DNA from: SHLQ01 sp033344795
GTDB lineage: Bacteria > Actinomycetota > Acidimicrobiia > Acidimicrobiales > SHLQ01
NCBI GenBank assembly: GCA_033344795.1
Contig: JAWPMS010000001.1
Span: 1,922,001 to 1,986,000 of the forward strand
Direction: 5' to 3'
Length of the DNA stretch: 64,000 nucleotides
Position numbers and translations under genes: made by a program. The notes under the pieces were generated by a model, which ran no database searches, was not told the origin of the DNA, and saw only the letters and a list, made by a program, of their open reading frames with translations. Each line of letters opens with the position of its first letter. Position 1 is the first letter of the stretch. This document shows, piece after piece, positions 1-8,839 of this stretch.

Positions 1-404
1 CGTCACGAATCGCGGTCGTCGCTGGAGCGACCGGCTGTACCGATGTGACGGGATTTGGTCTCCTTGGTCACCTCGGCCGGATGGCGATCGAGTCTGGGTT
101 GCGCGCCATCGTCGAGTTCGACGCGGTTCCATTTCTCCCCGGTGCCATCGAGCACGCTGCGGCAGGGATCATGCCAGGCGGTTCACATCGCAACCTGGCT
201 TGGGGAGGCGACAATTTCGACGCTTCATCGCACGACGAGTTGCACCAGCTGCTGATCGCAGACGCACAGACATCGGGCGGTTTGGTCTTCGGGATCGATC
301 CGGGTGAGACAAGTGGCGTCTTGTCCGAACTGGCCGAATCTGGACATACGGCCGCGCGCATCGGTTCCACTGCCACAGGCGCTCCCGGTATGACGCTCGC
401 CTGA
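1..404 (+). CDS. selD: Selenophosphate synthase, C-terminal part (5' truncated by window)
   Basis: The frame is open from the window edge and contains the SelD signature DVTGFGLLGHL, followed by the C-terminal AIR-synthase-type domain with PGGSHRN and QTSGGLVFGI segments. SelD makes selenophosphate from selenide and ATP, the selenium donor for selenocysteine tRNA, selenouridine in tRNA and some molybdenum hydroxylases. Only about 134 residues are present, so the N-terminal catalytic Cys/Sec loop cannot be judged. Its presence matters for the DUF3179 gene at 56829, which has an in-frame TGA. No selA, selB or tRNA-Sec is visible in the window; they may lie upstream. Confidence 0.93.
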   Translation, partial: SRIAVVAGATGCTDVTGFGLLGHLGRMAIESGLRAIVEFDAVPFLPGAIEHAAAGIMPGGSHRNLAWGGDNFDASSHDELHQLLIADAQTSGGLVFGIDPGETSGVLSELAESGHTAARIGSTATGAPGMTLA

Positions 405-458
405 TTCAGGCAACTCGGGAATAGGACGAGCGGCGCTCGAGTTTCCGATGCGTCATGA

Positions 459-476
459 TGAGAACGAGTATTCTCA
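459..476. promoter_or_regulatory. Inverted repeat upstream of the DUF1348 gene
   Basis: TGAGAA and TTCTCA arms are separated by 6 nt and lie 31 nt before the start codon at 507. The size and position fit an operator for the TetR-type protein encoded at 991, which is inference. Confidence 0.35.
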
Positions 477-506
477 CCTGGCTCCAACACATCCGAGGAG
501 ATCACC

Positions 507-965
507 ATGAGCGAAGAACGACCGCCATTCCCGCCATTCGACGAGGAGTCCGCGTGGAAGAAGGTTCTAGGGGCAGAAGCCGCATGGAACACCCGAGACC
601 CGGACCGCGTCGCTGGGGCGTATTCGCTCGACAGCGAGTGGCGCAATCGCGACACATTTCTCAAGGGCCGCGACGAGATCCGAGAATTTCTCGCCAACAA
701 GTGGGCTCTCGAAAACGACTACGCCCTGCGCAAGGATCTGTGGGCCTTCCGCGGCAATCGGATCGCCGTGAGGTTTCAGTACGAATCGCGCGACGCCGCA
801 GGGCAGTGGTGGCGTTCGTATGGCAACGAGAACTGGGAATTCGACGAACAGGGCCTCATGCGTCGGCGCGAAGCTTCGATCAACGATGTTGCAATCGATG
901 CGTCCGAGAAATGGCTCTTTGGCCCTCGCGAAGAGGGCGATACGAGCGGCTTTCCGCTCCGATGA
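507..965 (+). CDS. DUF1348 (SnoaL-like, NTF2 fold) protein
   Basis: This 152-residue protein matches the DUF1348 family end to end: an N-terminal AAWNTRDPDRVAGAYSLDSEWRNR stretch, a central FLANKWALENDYALRKDLWAF block and a C-terminal NENWEFDEQGLMRRREASIND block. The family adopts a small cone-shaped NTF2 fold; no reaction is established. A GAGGAG ribosome site lies 7 nt before the ATG. It is followed after 25 nt by a TetR regulator and then a PPOX flavoprotein, so the three probably form one operon. An 18-bp inverted repeat in front may be the regulatory site. Confidence 0.85.
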   Translation: MSEERPPFPPFDEESAWKKVLGAEAAWNTRDPDRVAGAYSLDSEWRNRDTFLKGRDEIREFLANKWALENDYALRKDLWAFRGNRIAVRFQYESRDAAGQWWRSYGNENWEFDEQGLMRRREASINDVAIDASEKWLFGPREEGDTSGFPLR

Positions 966-990
966 CGAGGATGACGCAGAGGAGAAACAC

Positions 991-1545
991 ATGAGTCCAG
1001 CAGCGACGATGGATGACACCGCAGCGACAGGTGCGCTCGAGCAAGCAGCCGACGACTTGTTCTATGTGCACGGGGTCGCTGGTGTATCGATGGCACAAAT
1101 TCGAGATCGTTCGGGTGTGTCCCTTCGGCGGATGTATTCGATCTGCCCGTCGAAGTCCGATCTGGTCTCGTTGTGGCTGCGCGCCCGACACCGCGTGTGG
1201 ATGGACGGCTTTTCGGTAGCGGTTTCACGCAACCTCGCAACAGGCTCCGACCCAACAGATGCGGTCTTCGACGCGCTCGCCTCATGGATGACCGCAACGA
1301 ACTTTCGTGGCTGCGGGTTCATCAACACACATGCCGAATCGAGCGAACTCACCGAACAACACGTCGAGATCATTCGCGGGCACAAGCAGTCCTTGGCCAG
1401 ATACCTCTCGTCGATCTCGGCCGATGGAGACGCTCTGGCGATTCTCGTCGATGGAGCGATCGTGCAGGCAGCGATGTTCGGATCGGTGGAACCAATTGTG
1501 CACGCTCGTCGTGCCGCCAGAATGATGTTCGAGGAACGACCATGA
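991..1545 (+). CDS. TetR family transcriptional regulator
   Basis: A 184-residue protein with an N-terminal helix-turn-helix (VAGVSMAQIRDRSGVSLRRMYSICPSKSDL, about residues 25-55) and a helical ligand domain. The frame is open further upstream, but the ATG at 991 has GAGGAGA in front and gives a normal TetR length, while the upstream extension is low-complexity read-through inside the DUF1348 gene. The stop overlaps the next start as ATGA, so it is translationally coupled to the PPOX protein at 1542. It probably controls this small operon, perhaps through the repeat at 459. The ligand is unknown. Confidence 0.88.
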   Translation: MSPAATMDDTAATGALEQAADDLFYVHGVAGVSMAQIRDRSGVSLRRMYSICPSKSDLVSLWLRARHRVWMDGFSVAVSRNLATGSDPTDAVFDALASWMTATNFRGCGFINTHAESSELTEQHVEIIRGHKQSLARYLSSISADGDALAILVDGAIVQAAMFGSVEPIVHARRAARMMFEERP

Positions 1546-2150
1546 CCGAATTCTTCGACATTGCGGTGACACCAAAAGTGCTCGAGCTGCAAGAACTCAA
1601 GGGTTCGATGGGGTTGTACACCACCGACGTTGGACCGGGCCCCGGTGACGTCCATACCCTCGACCCGAACGAGGTGTTGTTCCTCACCAGTCGCGACAGC
1701 TTCTACATGGCCTCGGTGGGCGAAACAGGCTGGCCTTATGTCCAACATCGTGGGGGCGATGTCGGATTTGTCAAGATTCTCGACGACCACACGATTGGCT
1801 GGGTCGAGCGCAGCGGGAACCGGCAATACATCGGGACGGGCAACGTCGCCGCGAACGGCAAGGTGTCGCTGATCTTCGTCGACTATCCGAGTCGTTCGCG
1901 CATCAAGATCTACGGACGTGCCACACATCATCCAACCGCGTCAGCGGAGCTGCTTGAAGCACTTGGGGCCGAAGGAATCCGAAGCGACGGAGCAGTGACG
2001 GTCGAGGTCCTCGCGACGGCGTGGAACTGTCCGAAATACATCACCCCTCGCTACACCGAACCACAGATCGCAGGGGCCATTGGACAACTGCAGGATCGAA
2101 TCGACGAACTCGAGAAAGACCTTGCCGCTGCACGAGGCGAAGCGGAGTAG
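1542..2150 (+). CDS. Pyridoxamine 5'-phosphate oxidase family flavoprotein
   Basis: A 202-residue protein with a split-barrel flavin-binding domain: residues around 40-120 carry FYMASVGETGWPYVQHRGG, then NRQYIGTGNVAANGKVSLIFVDYPSRSRIKIYG, both typical of PPOX-type FMN or F420 proteins. The C-terminus (about 175-202) is a short amphipathic helix rich in Leu, Glu and Asp that may form a coiled coil. The start overlaps the TetR stop by 4 nt. Members reduce or bind a wide range of substrates, so the exact reaction cannot be named. The DUF1348 neighbour suggests a small detoxification operon, which is inference. Confidence 0.85.
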   Translation: MTEFFDIAVTPKVLELQELKGSMGLYTTDVGPGPGDVHTLDPNEVLFLTSRDSFYMASVGETGWPYVQHRGGDVGFVKILDDHTIGWVERSGNRQYIGTGNVAANGKVSLIFVDYPSRSRIKIYGRATHHPTASAELLEALGAEGIRSDGAVTVEVLATAWNCPKYITPRYTEPQIAGAIGQLQDRIDELEKDLAAARGEAE

Positions 2151-2207
2151 CTACCCTGGCCAAGGAGAACGTTCCCATTGCATCTACAGCGGCGGGGTGA
2201 AGGTTCC

Positions 2208-3671
2208 GTGGAACCAACGAGCAAGGAAAAGAGTCCAAAGCTCATCGTGGCGTCGAATCGCCTGCCGGTGAGCCTTGGCCCCGACGGTTGGGAGACCAGC
2301 CCCGGCGGCCTCGTGGCCGCCCTCACGTCGGTTCTCGAAGCGCGGGGAGGTACCTGGGTCGGCGGCTCGGGTACGCCTGACAGCGAGGTCGAACCCTTCC
2401 GCCATGACGGCATCGATCTGGTGCCCTTCTCGGTCACCGAAGAAGAGCAGCGGGAGTACTACGACGGCTTTTCCAACGCGACGTTGTGGCCCCTCTATCA
2501 CCATTGGGTACGGCCTCCCGTTCTCGATGAACCGACCTGGTGGACAAGTTATGAGCAGGTCAATGATCGCGTCGCCGAACGTATCGCGGCCGTCGCCGAA
2601 GTCGGGTCGACGGTGTGGGTGCACGACTACCAGCTCCAGCTGGTGCCCCAACGAGTGCGACAGCTCCGATCCGATCTTCGGATCGGCTTCTATCTGCACA
2701 TCCCGTTTCCACCCGTCGAGCTCTTCCAGCGCCTCCCCTGGAGGACGCAGATCCTCGAAGGGATCCTTGGCGCCGACGTCGCTGGATTTCAGACCGCCTC
2801 CGACGTGGAGAACTTCCGAGCTGCGGTGCAGTTGATGGACGAGCGCGCCGACGCGCTCGATGCAGAGATTCTCGCCGAACCGGGACTGATCGATACGCAG
2901 GTACGCGCCGATCCGATTTCGATCGATGTGGAGCAATGCCGAGAGTTGGCCGATGACGTGGGTGTGCAGGCGTATGCGGCCACCATTCGAGACCGCGTCG
3001 GCAACCCGGATTACCTGCTGTTGGGCGTGGACCGACTCGACTACACCAAGGGAATCCTCGAACGCCTCTCCGCATTCGATCTGTTGTTGCGTCGCCACCC
3101 CGGGTTGTCCGAACGAGTGCAGCTTCTGCAGGTGGCCGTGCCGAGCCGTGAGTCGGTCGAGGAGTACGAGCGACTTCGCGACGAGGTCGAACAGCTCGTC
3201 GGACGAATCAACGGGGAGCATGGTGAGTTGGGCCGAACCGTCGTGCACTATCACTTCGCCGAGCTGAGTTTCGATCGCATCGTTGCGCTCTATCTGGCCG
3301 CCGATGTCCTTCTCGTCACGCCGCTTGCCGATGGGATGAACCTGGTGGCCAAGGAGTACGTCATTGCGCGCGATGGAGATCCGGTCTCGGTGGTGATCAG
3401 CGAGTTCGCTGGAGCTGCCGAAGAGCTCGCTGTAGGTGCCGATGTCGTCAACGTGTTCGATCCGGAATCGATCATCATGGGGATCGAACGAGCCATCACT
3501 CGCGACGCCGACGAAGCACGGAGGCGGAGCGGAGAGATGGCCGCCGTGGTCGCCGATCGCGACGTCCATGTCTGGGCAGCGGACTTTCTCGGCGCACTCG
3601 AATCGATCGACCTGTCGCAGCGACCTCACTCGACACCACCACCAGCGGTTCTGGGGCACACTGTGGACTGA
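2208..3671 (+). CDS. otsA: Trehalose-6-phosphate synthase (GT20)
   Basis: It transfers glucose from a nucleotide sugar to glucose-6-phosphate to give trehalose-6-phosphate in the cytoplasm. Family hallmarks are visible in order: LIVASNRLPV at the N-terminus, WVHDYQLQLVPQ, LHIPFPPVELFQRLPWR, GVDRLDYTKGI, and TPLADGMNLVAKEYV. The length of about 487 aa is normal. The GTG at 2208 follows GGTGAAGG; an alternative TTG at 2178 follows AAGGAG with 10-nt spacing, so the start is uncertain by 10 codons. No otsB phosphatase adjoins it. A role in osmotic protection fits the MscS channel nearby. Confidence 0.95.
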   Translation: MEPTSKEKSPKLIVASNRLPVSLGPDGWETSPGGLVAALTSVLEARGGTWVGGSGTPDSEVEPFRHDGIDLVPFSVTEEEQREYYDGFSNATLWPLYHHWVRPPVLDEPTWWTSYEQVNDRVAERIAAVAEVGSTVWVHDYQLQLVPQRVRQLRSDLRIGFYLHIPFPPVELFQRLPWRTQILEGILGADVAGFQTASDVENFRAAVQLMDERADALDAEILAEPGLIDTQVRADPISIDVEQCRELADDVGVQAYAATIRDRVGNPDYLLLGVDRLDYTKGILERLSAFDLLLRRHPGLSERVQLLQVAVPSRESVEEYERLRDEVEQLVGRINGEHGELGRTVVHYHFAELSFDRIVALYLAADVLLVTPLADGMNLVAKEYVIARDGDPVSVVISEFAGAAEELAVGADVVNVFDPESIIMGIERAITRDADEARRRSGEMAAVVADRDVHVWAADFLGALESIDLSQRPHSTPPPAVLGHTVD

Positions 3672-3688
3672 CCAGCGAGGAGTCCGCC

Positions 3689-4741
3689 GTGATCATCGAA
3701 TCTCTCCTGCCACTTGGAAAGCTCGATCCGGGCCTACGCGAACCGGATACTCCGCTCGACATCCGAAGTTTTGCCGAGCGTGCAGCGGTTGCCGAAGCCG
3801 TTGGCCTCGACGCAGTGCTTGTCGAGGAGACAAAGGACGACCCGTTTCAACTGCTCGCTCTGGGTTCGACGACAACCTCCTCGATTCAGCTCGGAACATC
3901 GGTCGCCATGGCGTTTCCACGGAGTCCAACGGCGACGGCGCTCTCTGCCTGGTCCATGCAAAAGGTGTCGAATGGAAGGTTCCTGCTGGGTCTCGGTTCG
4001 CAAGTTCGGGCCCATATCGAGCGTCGGTACGGCCTGGCCTGGTCGGCGCCGGCGCCCTGGATGCGCGACTACGTAAATGCGATGCGAGCCGTCTGGGAGT
4101 CCTGGCAAAACCACACGCCGCTTCGGTTCGAGAGCGAGCACTACAACCTCGACCTCATGGTGCCGCTGTTCGACCCAGGACCCATTGAACATCCAAAGAT
4201 CCCCGTACACGTCGCAGCGATCGGGCCGAACATGTGTGCCGTGGCAGGTGAAGTGGCCGATGGCGTTCGACTACACCCCGTCTGTACCCCCGACTTCATC
4301 GATGCAGAAGTCCTGCCCAACCTTGCCCGCGGTGCGAACAGAGTCAACCGGGATGTCGACGAGGTCGAGGTGTGCATGAAGCCGCTGATCGGCACCGCTC
4401 CCGATGAGCAAACGTTGGAGAAGGTCATCCAGACCGTTCGGGCTCGGGTCGCGTTCTATCTCTCGACGCCTTCGTATCGACGGACGTTCGAGCTGCATGG
4501 GTGGCTCGATCTGGCGCGCCAGGCATCCGTGCTCTCTCGCGACGGGCGATGGGATGAACTGCCGAACTTGGTGAGCGACGAAGTGCTGCACACTGTTGCC
4601 ACGGTGGGCACCTACGACGAAATCGCCGAAAAGCTCAACGAACGATACGCCGACCGCGTTGACCGCATCGAGTTCTCGATACCTGTGGAAACACCCGAGG
4701 ACGCCGACCGCTTTCGGGAGATCTTGTCGCAACTTCGGTGA
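3689..4741 (+). CDS. LLM-class (probably F420-dependent) oxidoreductase
   Basis: A 350-residue luciferase-like TIM-barrel protein: VAEAVGLDAVLVEETKDDPF, IQLGTSVAMAFPRSPTATA, GRFLLGLGSQVRAHIERRYG and IPVHVAAIGPNMCAVAGEVADG are the usual blocks around the flavin/F420 pocket. In actinobacteria such proteins normally use reduced F420, but that is family knowledge; the substrate is unknown. It starts with GTG at 3689 behind GCGAGGAG, 17 nt after otsA. Its stop overlaps the start of the channel gene at 4738. Confidence 0.87.
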   Translation: MIIESLLPLGKLDPGLREPDTPLDIRSFAERAAVAEAVGLDAVLVEETKDDPFQLLALGSTTTSSIQLGTSVAMAFPRSPTATALSAWSMQKVSNGRFLLGLGSQVRAHIERRYGLAWSAPAPWMRDYVNAMRAVWESWQNHTPLRFESEHYNLDLMVPLFDPGPIEHPKIPVHVAAIGPNMCAVAGEVADGVRLHPVCTPDFIDAEVLPNLARGANRVNRDVDEVEVCMKPLIGTAPDEQTLEKVIQTVRARVAFYLSTPSYRRTFELHGWLDLARQASVLSRDGRWDELPNLVSDEVLHTVATVGTYDEIAEKLNERYADRVDRIEFSIPVETPEDADRFREILSQLR

Positions 4742-5745
4742 CCACGAGGCTGACGGAGATGCCAGGATTGGGGCAGATGATCATTCGACCACCGACACTC
4801 GTTGCACAGGACACCGCAGAGGTGCTCGTGGACGGCTCGCTCACGAGCGGCGACTGGTTGCGAGCCGGAGCCATTCTCTTAGCCACGATTCTCGTGTCGA
4901 TCATCGTGTCGAGGCTTCTTCGTCGGGTGATCTCGCACGGATTGGGCACAGGGTTCGCGTCGATCATGTTGGCCCGATTGGCGAGCTACGTCGCGTTCCT
5001 GGTCGGGTTGTTCTACGCCCTGACGACGCTCGGCGTTCGAGTCGGACCGCTCGTCGGCGCGCTTGGTCTCGGTGGTCTGGTGCTCGCGCTCGCTCTTCAG
5101 CGTGTGGTCGAGAACTTCGTGAGCTCGATCATCTTGCAGGCCCGGCGCCCCTTCACCATCGGCGACACGGTCGAACTCGACGGCTGGACCGGTGTGGTGG
5201 CTGACATCGACTCGAGAACCACATTGCTTCGCGCGCTCGACGGGTCCCATGTCCGACTGCCGAATTCCACGGTGACCTCGACGACGATTGTGAACCTCAC
5301 ACGCGAACCCAGGCGTCGCAGCTCGCTCGAGGTCGGCGTTGCATACGAGACCGATCTGGTGCGCGCGCGAGAGACACTCACCGAAGCGATCGCCCGGGTG
5401 CCGAGAGTCCGTACCGACCCGGTCCCGTCGGTGAATCTCGTTGATTTCGGTGACTCGAGTATCGGATTCTCGATCCTCTACTGGCACGACAGTGATGTTC
5501 CATCAGAGCTCGCAGCTCGCACCGATCTGATGATTGCCGTGCACCAGGCCTTGACTGCTGCCGAGATCACGATTGCGTTTCCGCAGATGGTCGTCTGGAG
5601 CGGAATCGAACAGAACCCCGCTTACGTCGAACCGCCCGACGAAGTGTTCACCGACCATCCAGGACTGGATGCACCGTCGAGCTCGCCCCGCAAGAGGGTG
5701 TCGCCCAACTTCCGGCGACCAACTCGCCGCAAGTCCGGTGACTGA
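4738..5745 (+). CDS. Mechanosensitive ion channel, MscS family
   Basis: A 335-residue membrane protein. Hydrophobic segments lie near residues 38-60, 78-97 and 103-130; the last is the Gly/Ala-rich pore helix (VGALGLGGLVLALALQRVVENFVSSI). A beta domain follows (RRPFTIGDTVELDGWTGVVADIDSRTTLLR ... LPNSTV), then an alpha/beta domain and a basic Pro/Ser-rich tail. MscS channels release solutes on hypo-osmotic shock. The GTG start overlaps the previous stop (GTGA). Only 3 nt separate its end from the convergent ABC operon. Confidence 0.93.
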   Translation: MTTRLTEMPGLGQMIIRPPTLVAQDTAEVLVDGSLTSGDWLRAGAILLATILVSIIVSRLLRRVISHGLGTGFASIMLARLASYVAFLVGLFYALTTLGVRVGPLVGALGLGGLVLALALQRVVENFVSSIILQARRPFTIGDTVELDGWTGVVADIDSRTTLLRALDGSHVRLPNSTVTSTTIVNLTREPRRRSSLEVGVAYETDLVRARETLTEAIARVPRVRTDPVPSVNLVDFGDSSIGFSILYWHDSDVPSELAARTDLMIAVHQALTAAEITIAFPQMVVWSGIEQNPAYVEPPDEVFTDHPGLDAPSSSPRKRVSPNFRRPTRRKSGD

Positions 5746-5748
5746 ACG

Positions 5749-6885
5749 TCAAGGAATCAAGACGGTCGCCCGCTCATCGATTCCCGTCACTGCGACGACT
5801 CGACCGGCCTGACCGATGATTTCGACCGGCACGCGTGTGATCAGGTCACCCTCGAGAACGTCTACGACGTACGACCCGGAATCGACCCGCTTGAGTGCTT
5901 CCGGAGGCAACGTCAGTTCGTTGCTCACCTGGTTCAGTGTCCAAGACACCGTGACGGGAAGCCTGTTGAACGCCTCGATCTCGATCTCGTCAAGTTCGAC
6001 GGAGAACGCGAGATCGAAGCCAGAGTCAGTGCCTCGAACGCTCAGCAACTCTGCGGTGACGTCATCACCCGTCGGAAGCCGCGCCGTAAGAGCCGAAGCT
6101 CCCAGAAGGCCCTCCGGAACCTGCGCGACGGAGGTTTCCACTCGCCGGTCGGTCGAGGTGTACGTCAAAATGGCGTCTCCGTCGGAGACCACCAATCCTT
6201 CGGTCGCGTCGATCGATACGATTCGAACGGGGCCGGCCACGAACCAGATGTCTCCGAGCGCGACCTCGCCGGTCACCTCCTGGTTTGTGTCGGTCTGCCA
6301 GGCAACGACCGCGGAGGTCGTCGCAGTTGACCACGTGCCGCTCGCCTCGAGCTCACCCGTGACATCCCACCCCGAATCAATCAGGAACGACTGCAGCTGA
6401 GCGATATCAACACCGCTCTGCCCCTCCGTCATGGTGCGAAACGCAGCGACGTCACCCGTAGCCAGATGGACGGGGGTGGAGTCTGTCTCGTACAGCACCT
6501 CGCCTGGAGCCAGCAGGTCCCCGACCAGCGGAAGGTTCGTGATCGCACGGCTCCCTGGTGTTTCGATCGTCGTGGTGATCGTTTGCGCGTTTCTGCCTCC
6601 GCCGACCGTTTGCGTCGTGGTGGATATCACCGGATCGATTCGATGGGTGAATTGCACCCGACCCACGTAGTTCAACGTGGCGTCGAGCTCTTCGATGTCC
6701 GACACGTCGGCTCGAGTCGCAATCGCCGTGTTGAAGACCTCCGTGAGATCGCTCGGCAGTTCGTCGGCGACTTCCTCCTCGTTCAGAGACGCATACCAAT
6801 CGGTGTCTCGAACGACGAGCCACGAAGCGGCCAGAAGACCGACGATGATCGCTGCGGTGACGAGAGACGTGATGGTCGACCTCAT
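5749..6885 (-). CDS. Second membrane-fusion-type adaptor of the ABC export operon
   Basis: A 378-residue protein with an N-terminal signal anchor (about residues 4-26) and an extracytoplasmic part. A peptidoglycan-binding-1-like segment (GVDIAQLQSFLIDSGWDVTGELEASGTWSTATTSAVVAWQ) sits near residues 140-190, followed by beta-rich HlyD-type regions. It is the last gene of the operon and its start overlaps the permease stop by 4 nt. Together with the related adaptor at 8836 it brackets the transporter, which is unusual because one adaptor is typical. It probably couples the MacB-like permease to the cell wall; the cargo is unknown. Confidence 0.8.
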   Translation of the reverse strand: MRSTITSLVTAAIIVGLLAASWLVVRDTDWYASLNEEEVADELPSDLTEVFNTAIATRADVSDIEELDATLNYVGRVQFTHRIDPVISTTTQTVGGGRNAQTITTTIETPGSRAITNLPLVGDLLAPGEVLYETDSTPVHLATGDVAAFRTMTEGQSGVDIAQLQSFLIDSGWDVTGELEASGTWSTATTSAVVAWQTDTNQEVTGEVALGDIWFVAGPVRIVSIDATEGLVVSDGDAILTYTSTDRRVETSVAQVPEGLLGASALTARLPTGDDVTAELLSVRGTDSGFDLAFSVELDEIEIEAFNRLPVTVSWTLNQVSNELTLPPEALKRVDSGSYVVDVLEGDLITRVPVEIIGQAGRVVAVTGIDERATVLIP

Positions 6886-8111
6886 GACGCACGCAACGCT
6901 TCGGTGGGAGCCAGGCGTGCGGCTCGCATTGCGGGGTACAGGCCGGCCAGAGCGCCGATGACCACCGCAGCGATCAGTCCGCCGACGATCGCCTCGGGAG
7001 GGATCACAATTCGCCACCCTTGGTTGCTGGCCCAGAACGCGGTGACACCAGCGCCGAGTAGTACGCCGGCAACCCCGCCGAGAACTGAAAGAAGCAACGC
7101 CTCGAGCAGGAATTGTCGACGGACGTGAGCCCGTGTGGCGCCAAGCGCTCGTCGCAGACCTATTTCGTTTCGGCGCTCGATGACGGCGATGACCATGACG
7201 TTTGCGATGCCGATACCGCCGACCAACAGGGCCACCGCGCCGAGACCGAGGAAAAGGTTGTCGAACGTCGATTCCGCGGCCTCTTGTGCCTCCAGGGCGT
7301 CGGTTGGTCGGGTGACCTCGACCTCCTCGGGATTCTCCGGATCTGCGGTTGCGGGGAGAACGCTGAGCACATCGTCGATTGCACTCTCGGTCGTACGAAC
7401 GTAGATGGTCTCTGGGCTTCGCGTTGTCTCGAACAGCTGCTCCGCAATGTCAACCCCGATGAACGCCGCGCGGTCCAGGTCGTTGAACAACGGCGTCTCC
7501 ACCTCGTCGGATTGATCATCGAACGACGAGAGGATCCCGACCACGGTGAACCACTCGCCGCCGATGAGCACCTGTGTTCCGTCGACCGATCGGATGCCGA
7601 GGCGTTCGGCAGTGACGCTCCCGAGCACGGTTGTCGGAGTTGCTCCAGTGGTGGAGTCGATGAATCGACCGACCGCCAGCGTGCCGTTGACCGCCTCGAG
7701 AAGGTTGGGGTCGGCCGTCTTGACTGTGAGTCCGCCTGTTTGTGCCGGATTCACCACATCGTTCAAGAGCACATCTCGATCGACGGCACCTACGGCGGCC
7801 ACAGATATCACCGGACCGATTCGGCTGATCATCGACACCGATTCCTCCGGCAATGCGGCGTCGCCACCACCAAAACCTTGGCCCGCTGACACCTGCAACA
7901 GATTGGTTCCAAGGGCAGCGATCCGGTCTTCAAGCTCGGCACTCCCCGAGCGACTCAGCCCGAGCACGGCGACCATTGCGCCGATGCCGATCGTGATCCC
8001 CAGTGCGGACAGCGCGGTGCGCAATTTGCGGGTCGTGAGCCCCGAGAGGGATGTGGCAAAGACGTCGGACAGACGAAATGAGCTCGATCGAGGGAGCGGC
8101 GTTGCACTCAC
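6882..8111 (-). CDS. MacB/FtsX-type ABC transporter permease
   Basis: A 409-residue permease with one N-terminal transmembrane helix (LSALGITIGIGAMVAVLGLSR), a long extracytoplasmic MacB_PCD domain (about residues 60-270) and three C-terminal helices (FLGLGAVALLVGGIGIANVM; LLSVLGGVAGVLLGAGV; VGGLIAAVVIGALAGLYPAMRAARL). RNEIGLRRALGAT is the FtsX coupling motif. GTG start overlaps the ATPase stop. Such mechanotransducing transporters expel antibiotics, peptides or lipoproteins using periplasmic adaptors; here adaptor genes lie on both sides. Confidence 0.92.
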   Translation of the reverse strand: MSATPLPRSSSFRLSDVFATSLSGLTTRKLRTALSALGITIGIGAMVAVLGLSRSGSAELEDRIAALGTNLLQVSAGQGFGGGDAALPEESVSMISRIGPVISVAAVGAVDRDVLLNDVVNPAQTGGLTVKTADPNLLEAVNGTLAVGRFIDSTTGATPTTVLGSVTAERLGIRSVDGTQVLIGGEWFTVVGILSSFDDQSDEVETPLFNDLDRAAFIGVDIAEQLFETTRSPETIYVRTTESAIDDVLSVLPATADPENPEEVEVTRPTDALEAQEAAESTFDNLFLGLGAVALLVGGIGIANVMVIAVIERRNEIGLRRALGATRAHVRRQFLLEALLLSVLGGVAGVLLGAGVTAFWASNQGWRIVIPPEAIVGGLIAAVVIGALAGLYPAMRAARLAPTEALRAS

Positions 8112-8839
8112 GACGTTTCCTTCGAGTCGAACTCGATCTCGCCGTCGCGGAAACGAACCTGACGCGGGAGCGAGTCCGCGAGCTCGTTGTCGTGGGTGAC
8201 GACGATGATGGTCGCACCTTCTGAGTTGAGCTCGTGGAGGAGCGCTTCGATCGATTCGCTCGTCTTCGAATCGAGATTTCCCGTCGGTTCGTCTGCAAGC
8301 ACGAGCTCCGGGCGAGCAACGAGAGCTCGAGCGATCGCGACCCGTTGACGTTCTCCGCCCGAGAGTTCGTTCGGACGATGTGTCATTCGATCGGCGAGAC
8401 CGACGCGATCGAGCGTTTCGGCTGCTGCGACCCGTCGCTTTCTCGCTGAGATGCCGCTGTACAGGAGACCGGTCGCCACGTTGTCCAACGCGGTCTCGCC
8501 GTCGAGAAGGAAGAACTGTTGAAAGACGAAGCCGACCAATTCACTTCGAACCGCCGAAAGGCGTCGATCGGACAAGCTCGAAACCTCATGTCCAGCGATG
8601 TGGACCGAGCCTTGGGTTGGGCGATCGAGGGTGCCCATCACGTGCAACATCGTCGACTTGCCGCTACCGGAAGGCCCGACAACGGCGGCGAGTTCACCCC
8701 GTGAGACCGTGAGATCGACGCCGTTCAGCGCTCTGACAGGCGGAGAACCGGGGTACTCCTTGACGACACCCCTCAATTGCAGCGCCGGGATGGAGGACTC
8801 TTTCGTTGCTTCGGTGGCGTCCGCCTGGATTGCACTCAT
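8108..8839 (-). CDS. LolD/MacB-type ABC transporter ATPase
   Basis: A 243-residue ATPase with Walker A GPSGSGKST, Q-loop VFQQFFLL, signature LSGGERQRVAIARAL, Walker B LVLADEPTGNLD and H-loop VVTHD. The GxLD-type TGNLDSKTSE sequence is characteristic of the MacB/LolD class. The ATG at 8839 overlaps the stop of the adaptor gene upstream, which argues against the longer open frame before it. It powers the permease encoded at 6882. Confidence 0.95.
   Translation of the reverse strand: MSAIQADATEATKESSIPALQLRGVVKEYPGSPPVRALNGVDLTVSRGELAAVVGPSGSGKSTMLHVMGTLDRPTQGSVHIAGHEVSSLSDRRLSAVRSELVGFVFQQFFLLDGETALDNVATGLLYSGISARKRRVAAAETLDRVGLADRMTHRPNELSGGERQRVAIARALVARPELVLADEPTGNLDSKTSESIEALLHELNSEGATIIVVTHDNELADSLPRQVRFRDGEIEFDSKETS

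Noticed and set aside
1..506. tRNA-Sec or selA/selB next to selD
   Set aside because: No cloverleaf or coding sequence for these is visible in the part of the locus shown.
2184..3659. Long open frame on the minus strand opposite otsA
   Set aside because: It mirrors otsA codons, contains no recognisable domain and no ribosome site; high-GC genes commonly leave such antisense frames.
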